A stretch of 64,000 nt of DNA, taken from the NCBI RefSeq assembly GCF_001402875.1, contig NZ_CP012946.1, positions 1,838,001-1,902,000 of the forward strand, written 5' to 3'. Source of the DNA: Blastochloris viridis (lineage in GTDB: Bacteria; Pseudomonadota; Alphaproteobacteria; Rhizobiales; Xanthobacteraceae). Position 1 is the first letter of the stretch, and the number at the start of each line of letters is the position of its first letter. The position numbers were made by a program, and so were the translations under genes. The notes below the pieces were generated by a model. The model did no database searches and was not told the origin of the DNA. It saw nothing but the letters and a program-made list of their open reading frames with translations. Shown here in pieces: positions 17,537-29,238 of the stretch.

Positions 17537-17613
17537 GGCCCCGTAGCTCAGCTGGATAGAGCAGCAGCCTTCTAAGCTGCGGGTCGCAGGTTCGAGCCCT
17601 GCCGGGGTCGCCA
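17537..17613 (+). tRNA. tRNA-Arg (anticodon UCU)
   Basis: A 77-nt cloverleaf with acceptor GGCCCCG/CGGGGTC, D-arm GCTCAGCTGGATAGAGC, anticodon loop CTTCTAA (UCU), T-arm GCAGG-TTCGAGC-CCTGC, discriminator G and encoded CCA. Confidence 0.95.
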
Positions 17614-17731
17614 ACGATTTCAGCAGCTTATATTCCGCGACTCCGAAGGATATGGATTTTTCGGTTTTCTTGGCGCGGGTTGGTATTCCCTGTCGGCCTA
17701 GCAGGGCTGGTTCTGACGGCTGATACCGACG

Positions 17732-17845
17732 GCCCCGGATGCTGACGCATGGCGCCGTTGAAGATCGCAGATTTTCTTACCTGAAATCAATAGCTTCACG
17801 AAAATCTGCGATCGGAACCAACGGCCGTCTGCCGCCGTCGTTGGT
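17732..17845 (+). repeat. dispersed double-hairpin repeat, copy 2
   Basis: A 114-bp copy beginning GGCCCCGGATGCTGACGCA. The first palindrome pairs GCAGATTTTC with GAAAATCTGC around an inner TGAAATCA/TAGCTTCA region. The second pairs CCAACGGC with a slightly changed GTCGTTGG. It adjoins directly the 80-bp TA-flanked element at 17848. A further partial sequence at about 17627-17650 (TTCCGCGACTCCGAAGGA) resembles one end of that 80-bp element. Confidence 0.8.
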
Positions 17846-17847
17846 AT

Positions 17848-17927
17848 ACCGCGTCTCCGAAGGAATCCGTCCTGCGCGCCTGCGCCGACATCAGTTGGCG
17901 AAGGGGATTTCATCGGCGTCGCGGTAT
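17848..17927 (+). mobile_element. 80-bp TA-flanked inverted-repeat element (MITE-like), copy A
   Basis: The element starts TACCGCGTCTCCGAAGGAAT and ends in ATCGGCGTCGCGGTA, giving imperfect terminal inverted repeats of about 15-20 bp, and it is flanked by TA on both sides. An 80-bp counterpart lies at 40386-40465. Relative to the adjoining double-hairpin repeat, the two copies are in opposite orientation. TA flanks and short TIRs are typical of IS630/Tc1-mariner-type non-autonomous elements; mobilisation by such a transposase is inference. Confidence 0.6.
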
Positions 17928-17962
17928 ATCACGTTCGCCCTGGCGGTGCGGGAGGCGGCCGA

Positions 17963-18364
17963 GGCGCCGACCCTCGGCGGCGTATCATCGAGGCAGCCGA
18001 CCCGCTGGCGGCCGTGCGTGCCGTCGGCCCGCCCGATGAGCCGGACCTCGCCGAAGATCTTCGCCTCGTGGTGCGCGAGCGACCCGGCCGGCCGGAAGTG
18101 TGGGAGCGCCCGTTCGTCACCGACCAGCACAACTGGATCACCGGCGTCCATACCGGCGACCGCACCAAGCATGCCATCATGGTCAGGCCGCACCTCGCCG
18201 ACCTTGCGTTTGCCGCCGCGCGCTTGCCGCCGCGCGCTTGGGCCACCCCAGCGCCCCTGTCGAGGACGGGCCGAGGGGCTGCGCCGACGTCGGTTAGAGT
18301 GGATTTGCCGCTTGAGTTCCGCGGCCACGATCGTCCCATTGCTGGGAGTCGTTTGTGGCGATAG
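17963..18364 (+). pseudogene. unidentified truncated coding remnant upstream of the SNF2 gene
   Basis: An open frame reads a protein-like stretch (about RRIIEAADPLAAV through HAIMVRPHLADLAFAAARLP, roughly 85 residues) with balanced composition. It then degenerates into Arg/Pro-rich sequence after a 14-bp tandem duplication (GCCGCCGCGCGCTT near 18209-18238). The upstream side is cut by the 80-bp repeat element. I do not recognise the family. It ends overlapping the GTG start of the SNF2 gene. The best reading is a decayed gene trimmed at both ends; a functional small gene is less likely. Confidence 0.3.
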
Positions 18365-21300
18365 CCTCGCGACCGTTTGAACACGAGGCCTTTTTTTCCG
18401 TGTCCCGTCTCGCCTCAATTTTCGCCGCCCTTGGGCCGCAGGAGCGCGCCATTCTCCGCCTCAAGGCGCTGATCGGCCCTGCGACGGGCAAAAACGTCTT
18501 CATGAACTGCCTCAACCGGTTGAGCTCCAGCAAACCCGCATGGACCAGCAAGACGCTGACGCCGGTGCTCGAGGCGCTGCGCGAAAAGAAGCTGCTCACC
18601 GAGGACCTCGCTTGTGTGCCGGGCATCATCCACAGGCTGGCGGTGGAAGTCATCGACTCGCCGGATGGCGCGGCGATGATGGCCGCCATCCACGCGACCC
18701 TGGGCCAGGACGGCGGGCGCAGCTGGGACTACAGGACGATCGAGACCAGCACGCTGCGGTGGCAGCGGCTCGCCGTGCTGCTCAATGACGGGGACGAGTT
18801 CCAGCGCGCGATCGAGCGACATGGGCGTACCTTCTTTCACACCGATGCCCCGTCGATCTTCGACCAGCACTTCGCCGGCGTCGAGGTCGGGGCGGAGTGG
18901 CTGGCCTCGCGTCTTCCTGTGTTCCAAAGCGCGATCCTCACCGCCAAGGCCAACCGGTGGATCGGCGCCGGGCTGGGGGCGGATTACCCGTCCTTGATGG
19001 AGCATTGCCACCGGGAACCGGGGCTGCGCGCCGTCGCCTTTTCCAAGATGGTGGATTTCGATCTTCTGACCGGCCAGCTTGGCCGCCTCGACCAAACCCT
19101 CGCCGACCTCCCCAAGGACACCCCCGCCGATCTGCCGTTCCCGTTCCGCGCCTCCCGCGCGCTGCTGACAGGGGACCCGAAAACGGCGGTCGCGCTGTTT
19201 GCCGAGGCGCTGAAGCTCTACCGCAAGAGCAACCGCAAACGAAAAGGCGGCCTGCCCGGCTATGTCGGCCTGTTGCAGGTCTGCGCGCTGCTGGCGGCAG
19301 ACGACGTTGCGCTGCAACCAGAGATCGAAGCCCTGACCGAGGTGAAGGAAGGCCATGTCGGCCTGTTCGCGCTGCGCGGCCTGCTTGAGCTGACCCGCAA
19401 CAAAGAAACCGTAGCGAAGCAGGCCGTGCAAGCCGGCCTGGTGCTGGTCGGCATGACACCGCACCCGCCACCGGTGAGCACGGGTCTTCTGGCCGTCGCA
19501 GCCGCCCTCATCGATCCGGAACAGGTTCATCGCCGTGCTGTGACGACATTCATGCCGCTGTTTCGCGCCGTCGAGAGCTCGATGGCGCTGCCGGCGACCA
19601 TGCTGGCGGAGGCGCTGGAGCACGCCGGCCCCGATCCGGTGCCGTACCGCACATGGCTCGACCGGCCGGACAACGAGATCGCGTTCCGGTTTCTCACGCT
19701 CATCAAGGCCAAGGCACCGTGGGAGCGCGCGCTGGAGAGCCTGGAGGCGATGCTGGCGCCCGCACGGCCTGCCGAGCCGGCGCCAGGCGCCCAAACCAGG
19801 CGGCTGGTCTGGCTCGTCAATCCGGACACGCGGGAGATCCAGCCGGTGGAGCAGGCGCTGAAGGCGCGCGGCTGGAGCCAAGGGCGGGCTGTGGCGTTGA
19901 AGCGCTTGCGCGAGGGCGATCCGGCGCTCGATTATCTCGACGAGTTCGACCGGCGCGCCTGCCGCGCCATCCGCCGTGCGGTGGAGTCCTGGTACAACCG
20001 CGACGTCTTCGAATGCCACGCCGACAGTATGCTGCCGGCCCTGATCGGCCATCCCCGCGTGTTCGACGCCCGCTCGCCGGCCGAGAGTGTCGACTTGATC
20101 GCGGGGCGGCCGGAGCTGGTGCTGGCCTCGGACAAAACCGGGTTCCGTCTGTCGCTGTCCCACGCGGCGGCGCATCCTGGCGCCTTCATCGAAATCGACG
20201 CTCCGGGGCGGTGGCGGGTGGTGGTGGTGGATGCCGGCGCCATTGAAGCCGCATCCATCTTGTCGGCCAAGGGCGTCGCGATCCCGAGTTCCGCGCGCGA
20301 ACGGCTCTCGGCGCTGGCCCGCCTTACGGCGCCTGCCTTGCCGATCCGGATCGAGACTGCCGAGATCGAGGACGCCGCAGCGACCGATGGCGACCCGAGC
20401 CCGGTGGTGCGGCTCTCCCCACTGGGCGAGGGCCTCAAGGTCGCTCTGGTGGTTCGCCCCGCAGGCGCTCATGGCCCGCATTTCCTGCCGGGCCAAGGCG
20501 GGCGGTTCATCAATGCCGGCACCTTGCGCGTGCGTCGCGACCTGGAGGCGGAGCGGCGCCTGGCCGCGACCCTCAGTGAATCCTGCCCGAGCCTTGGCGG
20601 CGACGGCCCCGAATGGGTGCTCGATGATCTGGTCGCCAGCCTGGAGTTTCTCGGCGAGCTGCGATCGCTGCCAACGTCCCCGGCGATGGAATGGCCCGAA
20701 GGACAGAAGATGTCGCTCAAGGGCGTGGCCTCGGCCAAAGGCTTCAAGGCCAGCGTCAAGGGGATGGAACACTGGTTTTCGGTGAGCGGAACGGTGGCGG
20801 TCGATGACGACCTGGTGCTCGACCTGAAAGACCTCCTCGACCGCTTGGACAACATGCAGGGCCGTTTCGTGCCGCTGGACGGCGGCGGCTTCATTGCGCT
20901 GGACCGCCAATTTCGCCAGCAGCTGGAGCGGCTCAGCCGGCTCGGCGACGGGTTGAAGATTCCCAATGCGGCGGGCGTCGCCGTGCGCGACCTCCTTGAT
21001 GGCGCAGCGTCGGTGAAGGCGGACACACGCTGGAAGGACTTCGTCCGCCGCCTTGATGAGGCCGAGGGCTGGGAGCCGACGCTTGCTCCCGGTTTCGCAG
21101 CCGAGTTGCGCGACTACCAGCGCGACGGCTTTGCCTGGATGAGCCGGCTGGAGCGCTGGGGCGCCGGCGCCCTGCTCGCCGACGACATGGGTCTCGGCAA
21201 GACCGTGCAAGCGATCGCGGTGATGACAGCCAAGGCCGCCGCCGGGCCCATGTTGGTGGTGGCGCCGACCTCGGTCTGCGGCAATTGGGACGCGGAGCTG

Positions 21301-22476
21301 AACCGGTTCGCCCCGGCGTTGCGGCCGGTCCGGCTGGTGGAATCCGACAACCGCGACGCGGTGATCGGCGGGCTCGGCGCTGGCGATGTGCTGATCGTCT
21401 CCTACGGCCTTTTGGCGCGCGAGCAGGATCGGCTCACCGCCATCTCCTGGGCGATGGCCATCCTCGACGAGGCGCAGGCGATCAAAAACCCCGACACAAG
21501 GCGCGCCGAGGCGAGCCGCCGGCTCAAGGCAGAGTTTCGCCTGGCGCTGACCGGCACGCCGGTCGAGAACGACCTCGACGAATTGTGGAGTATTTTCGCC
21601 TTCGTCAATCCGGGCCTGCTCGGGGCGCGCGAGCGGTTCGCCAGGCGGTTCGCCACCCCGATCAGCCGCGACAACAGCGCCAATGCCAAGGCGGCGCTCA
21701 AGGCGCTGGTGCGCCCCTTCCTCCTGCGCCGGACCAAGGCGCAAGTGCTTAGCGAGCTGCCGCCCCGCACCGAGCAGACGATCCTCGTCGAACTGGAGGC
21801 AGAGGAGCGCGCGTTCTACGAGGCGCTGCGGCAGCGCGCGCTGGAGCGGCTGGATGAGGTCGGGGATGAGCGAACGCGTATCCATATCCTGGCCGAGATC
21901 ACCAGGCTGCGCCAAGCCTGCTGCCATCCGGCACTGGTGGCGGCGGACAGCGGCATCGGCTCCGCCAAGCTGGAGGCGTTCGTGGACCTCGTGGACAATC
22001 TCATCGAGGGCCGCCATCGCGCTCTGGTGTTCAGCCAGTTCGTCAGCCATCTCGGCAAGGTCCGCGGCGCGCTCGACGCCAAGGGGATCGCCTACCAGTA
22101 TCTCGACGGCTCGACCCCCGAGGCCGAGCGCCACAAGCGGGTGGCGGCGTTCCAGGCCGGCGCGGGCGAGATGTTCCTGATCAGCCTCAAGGCCGGCGGC
22201 TTTGGCCTCAACCTCACCGCCGCGGATTATGTGATCCACCTTGATCCTTGGTGGAACCCGGCGGTCGAGGACCAAGCCTCCGACCGCGCCCATCGCATCG
22301 GCCAGAGCCGCCCGGTCACCATCTACCGCCTGATCGTCAAGGACAGCATCGAGGAACGCATCGTCGCGCTCCACCGGCACAAGCGCAACCTCGCGGATGC
22401 ACTGTTGGAAGGCGCCGATGCATCGGCTCAACTCTCCGAAGAGGACCTGCTCAATCTGATCCGCAGTTCTGAGTGA
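18355..22476 (+). CDS. large SNF2/RapA-family DNA-dependent ATPase
   Basis: A 1373-residue Swi2/Snf2-type translocase. The C-terminal third has all helicase motifs: LADDMGLGKTVQ (I, about residue 941), DEAQAIKN (II, about 1037), LTGTPVEN (III), ALVFSQFVSHLGKV (IV), and SLKAGGFGLNLTAADYVIHLDPWWNP with DRAHRIGQ (V-VI). The N-terminal about 900 residues are alpha-helical, TPR-like in places, and match no domain I can name. The GTG at 18355 has GGGAG six bases upstream. No methylase or nuclease partner lies next to it. A role in chromatin or transcription-complex remodelling, or in defence, is possible but not shown. Confidence 0.85.
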   Translation: MAIASRPFEHEAFFSVSRLASIFAALGPQERAILRLKALIGPATGKNVFMNCLNRLSSSKPAWTSKTLTPVLEALREKKLLTEDLACVPGIIHRLAVEVIDSPDGAAMMAAIHATLGQDGGRSWDYRTIETSTLRWQRLAVLLNDGDEFQRAIERHGRTFFHTDAPSIFDQHFAGVEVGAEWLASRLPVFQSAILTAKANRWIGAGLGADYPSLMEHCHREPGLRAVAFSKMVDFDLLTGQLGRLDQTLADLPKDTPADLPFPFRASRALLTGDPKTAVALFAEALKLYRKSNRKRKGGLPGYVGLLQVCALLAADDVALQPEIEALTEVKEGHVGLFALRGLLELTRNKETVAKQAVQAGLVLVGMTPHPPPVSTGLLAVAAALIDPEQVHRRAVTTFMPLFRAVESSMALPATMLAEALEHAGPDPVPYRTWLDRPDNEIAFRFLTLIKAKAPWERALESLEAMLAPARPAEPAPGAQTRRLVWLVNPDTREIQPVEQALKARGWSQGRAVALKRLREGDPALDYLDEFDRRACRAIRRAVESWYNRDVFECHADSMLPALIGHPRVFDARSPAESVDLIAGRPELVLASDKTGFRLSLSHAAAHPGAFIEIDAPGRWRVVVVDAGAIEAASILSAKGVAIPSSARERLSALARLTAPALPIRIETAEIEDAAATDGDPSPVVRLSPLGEGLKVALVVRPAGAHGPHFLPGQGGRFINAGTLRVRRDLEAERRLAATLSESCPSLGGDGPEWVLDDLVASLEFLGELRSLPTSPAMEWPEGQKMSLKGVASAKGFKASVKGMEHWFSVSGTVAVDDDLVLDLKDLLDRLDNMQGRFVPLDGGGFIALDRQFRQQLERLSRLGDGLKIPNAAGVAVRDLLDGAASVKADTRWKDFVRRLDEAEGWEPTLAPGFAAELRDYQRDGFAWMSRLERWGAGALLADDMGLGKTVQAIAVMTAKAAAGPMLVVAPTSVCGNWDAELNRFAPALRPVRLVESDNRDAVIGGLGAGDVLIVSYGLLAREQDRLTAISWAMAILDEAQAIKNPDTRRAEASRRLKAEFRLALTGTPVENDLDELWSIFAFVNPGLLGARERFARRFATPISRDNSANAKAALKALVRPFLLRRTKAQVLSELPPRTEQTILVELEAEERAFYEALRQRALERLDEVGDERTRIHILAEITRLRQACCHPALVAADSGIGSAKLEAFVDLVDNLIEGRHRALVFSQFVSHLGKVRGALDAKGIAYQYLDGSTPEAERHKRVAAFQAGAGEMFLISLKAGGFGLNLTAADYVIHLDPWWNPAVEDQASDRAHRIGQSRPVTIYRLIVKDSIEERIVALHRHKRNLADALLEGADASAQLSEEDLLNLIRSSE

Positions 22477-23027
22477 GGTGATCGGCTCCTCCCTTGCCGA
22501 TGTCGGCCCTGGGATTGGATGATGAGCCCACGGCAACGCACCATCCTCAATTCGTTGCGTCGATGTTTGGCCGTTCGATCTCAAAGCGTCGTGAGACGCT
22601 ACGCGGCGGCGCCAAGCTTCCCCAGAAACGCGGCGAGATCTCCGCCCAGGAACGGCGTCCGCCGGCCGACCTTGCCGAATCGAGCTCTTGCGGCCCAGGC
22701 AACTGTCCAGGTTCGAAGGAACGACGGGTGGGGCGCCGATCTCAGGAGCGGTCTCGTGCGACCAGGAGCCAAGCGGTCTCCCACCCGTCACCGCACCCGG
22801 TAGCTTACCCGATCGCGGCGCATTCAAGTTACAAGGAGCCCGCGACAGCGGGCGTCTCGAAGGAAGGCAGACTTTAGAGCCGAGGTCGGCCCCCTGGTTC
22901 GAGACGGCTGCTTCGCAGCCTCCTCACCATGAGGCCGAGACACCATGAGGCCGCGAAAGGTCAGCTTCAGGGCCTCGGGTCTCAGGTCGGCGACAGCTGC
23001 GATTTCGGGCCGGACGCAACGCGTCCC
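22477..23027. other. intergenic region between convergent SNF2 and histidine kinase genes
   Basis: About 550 bp with no supported gene. It contains a 13-bp direct repeat CACCATGAGGCCG at 22925-22937 and 22941-22953. A minus-strand stretch near 22600-22690 reads KVGRRTPFLGGDLAAFL, faintly like the wing of an excisionase-type HTH, but it is too short and degenerate to annotate. Confidence 0.5.
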
Positions 23028-24818
23028 TCACCCGCGGGCGCCGCCCGGCTGGTCGGCTGCGGGCTGGTCGGTGATGGCGAACAGCGGTGCCTCCAGCACC
23101 CAGCGCACGCCCTCCGAGAGCCAATCGATCTGCGCCCTGCCCTGCAGCGCCATCGACACCATGCGCTCGACCACGACGTGGCCGAATCCGCGATGGGTCG
23201 GCGGATGCACCGGCGGGCCACCGCTCTCCTGCCAGATCAGCCGCAGGCGGCGACCGGTGCCCTCGCCGTCAACGTCCCATCTGATGCGAATGCGACCGCC
23301 GGGCGTCGACAGCGCCCCGTGCTTGGAGGCGTTGGTGGCGAGTTCGTGCAGCGCCATGCCAATGGTCTGGGTGGCGTCCGGCCGCAGTATCAGGTTCGGG
23401 CCTTCGGCCGAAATGCGGTCGGTCGACGTCTCCACGAACGGGGTCAGCTGGCGATCGATCAGATCGGCCAGGGTGGCGCCTCTCCAGTCGTGCTTGACCA
23501 GAAGATCGTGCGAGCGCGCCAAGCTGGAAATGCGGTCGTCGAACCGGGCGCGAAAATCGGCGGGGTCCTGGGTGTACCGTCCAGTCTGCCGCGCCATCGA
23601 CTGCACCACCGTCAGCAAGTTCTTGGAGCGGTGGGACAGCTCGCGCATCACGAATTTCATCCGCCGGGCGTTTTCGCGCAGCGATTCCTCGCGGGCTGCG
23701 ATGGTGCGGGCGGCGTCGGCCAGCGCGGCGCGCACCACGTTGTCCTCCCGGATCAGGCTCGATTCGGGTGCCACCGGGGTTCCCACCGCGAGTGCCCGCG
23801 CCGCCTTCATCGTCCGCCGGGTCGAGCGGTTGATCAACCGGGCGGCGGCCACCGCCGCCGTGATCGACACGAGCGTGGTCAGCCCCAGCATGGCCAGCAC
23901 CGCGTCGCGGCGCGCGCGGCTCGGTACCTCGATCAGTGCCTTCGGCACCCAGACGATGGCGTGCCAGCCGCACAGGCTCGAGCGGGAGAAGGCGGTGACG
24001 GACGGGCGTCCCTCCATGTCAACCGTTTCCAGCCCATGGTGGCGGACGGTGAGCAGGCCGATGAGGTTGTCCGACACGCTGCGCCCAAAAAACTCGTCGT
24101 GCCGCGACGCCCGCGCCACAACGCGCCCGTTGCCGTCGACCACTGTCGCGAACCAGCCGGCCGGGCGGTAGGTCTGCTGCACCACGTTGAGGATCGCGGC
24201 GGCGGGCGGCACCAACGTCAGCACGTAGCGCACCGCAAGGTCGGGGCCGGCCACCGGCACATGGACGCCAAACGACAACTGGCGGTCGTCGGCGACCGGG
24301 CCGAGATTGTCGATCTCGGCCTTGCCGGTGTTGAACACCCGCGCGATCGCCTCGCTGTCCGCGAACGGCGACGACGGCGTGTCCGGCCGCTCGCGTGTGT
24401 CGAACAGCTTACGCAACGCCGCGTCGAACAGCACGAAGTCGCCGCCCGCACGCCCGGCGATGGTGCGGGCCTGATCCTCAAACGTGGCAAGGTCCGGCGT
24501 CGATAGCAAGCGCGAGCCCGCCAGCATCTCGGCGGCGTCGCGGTAGCCCCTCAGCTCGCGGTCGACCGCCTGCGCCAGGGTGCGGGCGACGTCGCCGACG
24601 CGTTTGATCTCCTCGATCCGCTCGGCATCGTCCCAGCGCAGCACGGTATAGGTGCAGAGCGTGGCCAGCGGCGCCATCGACGCCAGCACCAGCAGCGCAA
24701 GCAGCCACGCCAGCGGAACGTCGCGCCGCCGCCGGGCAGGACCCTGAGCGGCGCTTGCGGGTTCGGCATCGTGCTTTGCAATCACTCCGCCCGGCCTCGT
24801 CTGGGGAATGCTATCCAC
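23028..24818 (-). CDS. membrane sensor histidine kinase, HWE/HisKA_2 type
   Basis: A 596-residue sensor kinase. A membrane segment near residues 35-58 (WLLALLVLASMAPLATL) is followed by a roughly 220-residue periplasmic dCache/PDC-like sensor region and a second membrane segment (VLAMLGLTTLVSITAAVAAA). A HAMP-like linker leads to the phosphoacceptor FVMRELSHRSKNLLTVVQS and the ATPase domain with MALHELATNASKHGALS and GFGHVVVERMV. These are HWE-family features common in Rhizobiales. The GTG at 24818 is taken as start; it is not certain. No response regulator is adjacent, so the output is unknown. Confidence 0.85.
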   Translation of the reverse strand: MDSIPQTRPGGVIAKHDAEPASAAQGPARRRRDVPLAWLLALLVLASMAPLATLCTYTVLRWDDAERIEEIKRVGDVARTLAQAVDRELRGYRDAAEMLAGSRLLSTPDLATFEDQARTIAGRAGGDFVLFDAALRKLFDTRERPDTPSSPFADSEAIARVFNTGKAEIDNLGPVADDRQLSFGVHVPVAGPDLAVRYVLTLVPPAAAILNVVQQTYRPAGWFATVVDGNGRVVARASRHDEFFGRSVSDNLIGLLTVRHHGLETVDMEGRPSVTAFSRSSLCGWHAIVWVPKALIEVPSRARRDAVLAMLGLTTLVSITAAVAAARLINRSTRRTMKAARALAVGTPVAPESSLIREDNVVRAALADAARTIAAREESLRENARRMKFVMRELSHRSKNLLTVVQSMARQTGRYTQDPADFRARFDDRISSLARSHDLLVKHDWRGATLADLIDRQLTPFVETSTDRISAEGPNLILRPDATQTIGMALHELATNASKHGALSTPGGRIRIRWDVDGEGTGRRLRLIWQESGGPPVHPPTHRGFGHVVVERMVSMALQGRAQIDWLSEGVRWVLEAPLFAITDQPAADQPGGARG

Positions 24819-24925
24819 AACCGATGCGCGTACTTTCCTCCTTCAGCGACTTTCACGCAAGGAGACGCTGGCGGCCCGAGCCAAGGACCTTGATACCTCC
24901 GGACCTCTTTGCATCCCCGATCCCG

Positions 24926-25420
24926 TCAGAACGGGATTTCGTCGTCCAGGTCGCTTGAATACTTGCCGCCGCCGCCGGAGGCCGCCGGGCGGGCGGCACC
25001 GCGGGCCGGCAGCGGGCTGCGCTGGCCGAAGTCGCCGCTGTCCTCGATCTCCGCGCCGCCACCGCCGCCGCGCCCGTCGAGCATCTGCAATTCGCCGCGG
25101 AAACGCTGCAGCACCACCTCGGTGGTGTACTTTTCCGCCCCCGCCTGGTCTTGCCATTTACGGGTCTGCAGCTGGCCCTCAATGTAAACTTTGGCGCCCT
25201 TCTTCAGGTACTGCTCGGCGACTTTGGCAAGCTGCTCGTTGAAGATCACCACCGAGTGCCACTCGGTGCGCTCGCGCCGCTCGCCGGTCGCCTTGTCGCG
25301 CCAGCTTTCCGAGGTCGCGATCCTGAGGTTGACCACGCTCTCGCCCGAGTTCAGCCGGCGGACTTCCGGGTCACGCCCGAGATTGCCGACCAGGATGACT
25401 TTATTGACGCTGCCCGCCAT
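24926..25420 (-). CDS. ssb: single-stranded DNA-binding protein
   Basis: A 164-residue SSB. The OB fold begins [20 protein letters not shown] and includes [20 protein letters not shown] and [20 protein letters not shown] Gly-rich disordered linker leads to the conserved acidic tail DDEIPF, which recruits repair and replication proteins. It lies divergent from uvrA across a 508-bp spacer containing an SOS box, the classic ssb-uvrA arrangement, so damage induction of one or both genes is likely. Confidence 0.97.
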   Translation of the reverse strand: MAGSVNKVILVGNLGRDPEVRRLNSGESVVNLRIATSESWRDKATGERRERTEWHSVVIFNEQLAKVAEQYLKKGAKVYIEGQLQTRKWQDQAGAEKYTTEVVLQRFRGELQMLDGRGGGGGAEIEDSGDFGQRSPLPARGAARPAASGGGGKYSSDLDDEIPF

Positions 25421-25928
25421 GGCTTTTGTGCCTTCCGCTGTGGGTTCTGTGCCGCCACCCTAGCCCGGCCATCCCGCAGATGCTGCCCCGGCCCCGCTGC
25501 TGTCCACAAGCGACGACGTTCCGGTTACGTTCTTAGCGCGGTGAGCGATGCGCAACAACTGGGATTCCCGGCCCGATATCGTCACCATGGCCACGGCCGG
25601 CAACGCCGCGAAACCCGAACGCATTGAAGCGGCGATGCGAACTGCCGATATCCTCGACTAGCACGCACCTGCGGGCGAACACGCGGAGAAGAAGCCTCGT
25701 CGTTCCATACCCGACCACGTCCAGCAGAAAGCCGAGGAATTCCAGCACCAATATGATAATTCCGTGCCCGCACCGCGCCGCCGACGAAAATACCACACCC
25801 ACAGTCTGGCATATTGGCGTACGCCGGCCTAGGGTGTGTCCACGTTTTGTTCCTGCAAACTTGGCGATCGCCCGCCGACCTCTGCCGGCGGACGCGTCTG
25901 AGTTCTTGCTGCCACCGAGACCCCCCGC
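25421..25928. other. divergent ssb-uvrA intergenic region
   Basis: A 508-bp spacer between two divergent genes. It holds the LexA-type site at 25518-25532. No other gene is supported. The middle (25650-25800) is less GC-rich and may contain the uvrA promoter. Confidence 0.6.
25518..25532. promoter_or_regulatory. SOS box (LexA site, GTTC-N7-GTTC)
   Basis: GTTCCGGTTACGTTC fits exactly the alphaproteobacterial LexA direct repeat GTTC-N7-GTTC. It lies 98 bp upstream of the ssb start and about 400 bp upstream of uvrA, in the shared regulatory spacer. SOS control of uvrA and ssb is well known in this class. Confidence 0.75.
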
Positions 25929-28955
<3,027 letters not shown>

Positions 28956-29021
28956 GCAAATCATACTCCGTGCCCGGCATGTACCTGAGTATGAGCAGTA
29001 CTCGCCCTTAAATCCCTGCAT

Positions 29022-29156
29022 TTGAAGAAGGTCGGCCGATTCTGGTCGGCTCTGGTGGGGCTGCGCCACCGCGCGCTCGCAGTCGAGCTCGACCACGGGC
29101 TGTTGTGGGTCTGGATCGGCATGCACGCGGATTACGACCGGCTGACCCAATCCTGA
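29022..29156 (+). pseudogene. C-terminal remnant of a RelE/ParE-type toxin
   Basis: A 44-codon open stretch reads KKVGRFWSALVGLRHRALAV followed by LLWVWIGMHADYDRLTQ and a stop. It matches the C-terminal half of RelE/ParE-like type II toxins, which end in a W-I-G-x-H-x-D-Y-D-x-L motif. A stop at 28992 truncates it upstream; no start codon, N-terminal half or antitoxin gene is present. It is therefore a relic between uvrA and the GST gene. Confidence 0.65.
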
Positions 29157-29180
29157 CCGGCCAGCAAGCGCAACTTCCTC

Positions 29181-29214
29181 GTAGGGCGGAACAGCGCGGC
29201 GTAGTCCGCCGCGA
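29181..29214. repeat. REP-like palindrome
   Basis: GTAGGGCGGA followed by GTAGTCCGCC forms a GGCGGA/TCCGCC inverted repeat with a GCG-rich loop, a common bacterial REP form (GTAGGGCGGA ... TCCGCC). It lies downstream of the toxin relic and just past the 3' end of the GST gene. Confidence 0.55.
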
Positions 29215-29238
29215 CGCAATGCCGCCGACCGGAGCCGG

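Noticed and set aside
17698..17913. Short frame beginning MKSPSPTDVGAGAQ, with a near copy at 40168-40452
   Set aside because: The similar peptides arise because both frames lie in the dispersed repeat and the 80-bp element. There is no ribosome site and the similarity stops at the repeat borders.
22599..22784. Minus-strand peptide with KVGRRTPFLGGDLAAFL, faintly excisionase-like
   Set aside because: Only about 20 residues resemble an HTH wing; no recognition helix, no start and no neighbouring mobile gene. Too weak to annotate.
18415..22827. Very long open frame antisense to the SNF2 gene
   Set aside because: It mirrors the SNF2 coding frame, has Arg/His/Gln/Gly-skewed composition and no motif; a GC-rich shadow. 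Similar long shadows lie opposite uvrA (26691-28772) and ndvB (37420-40029).
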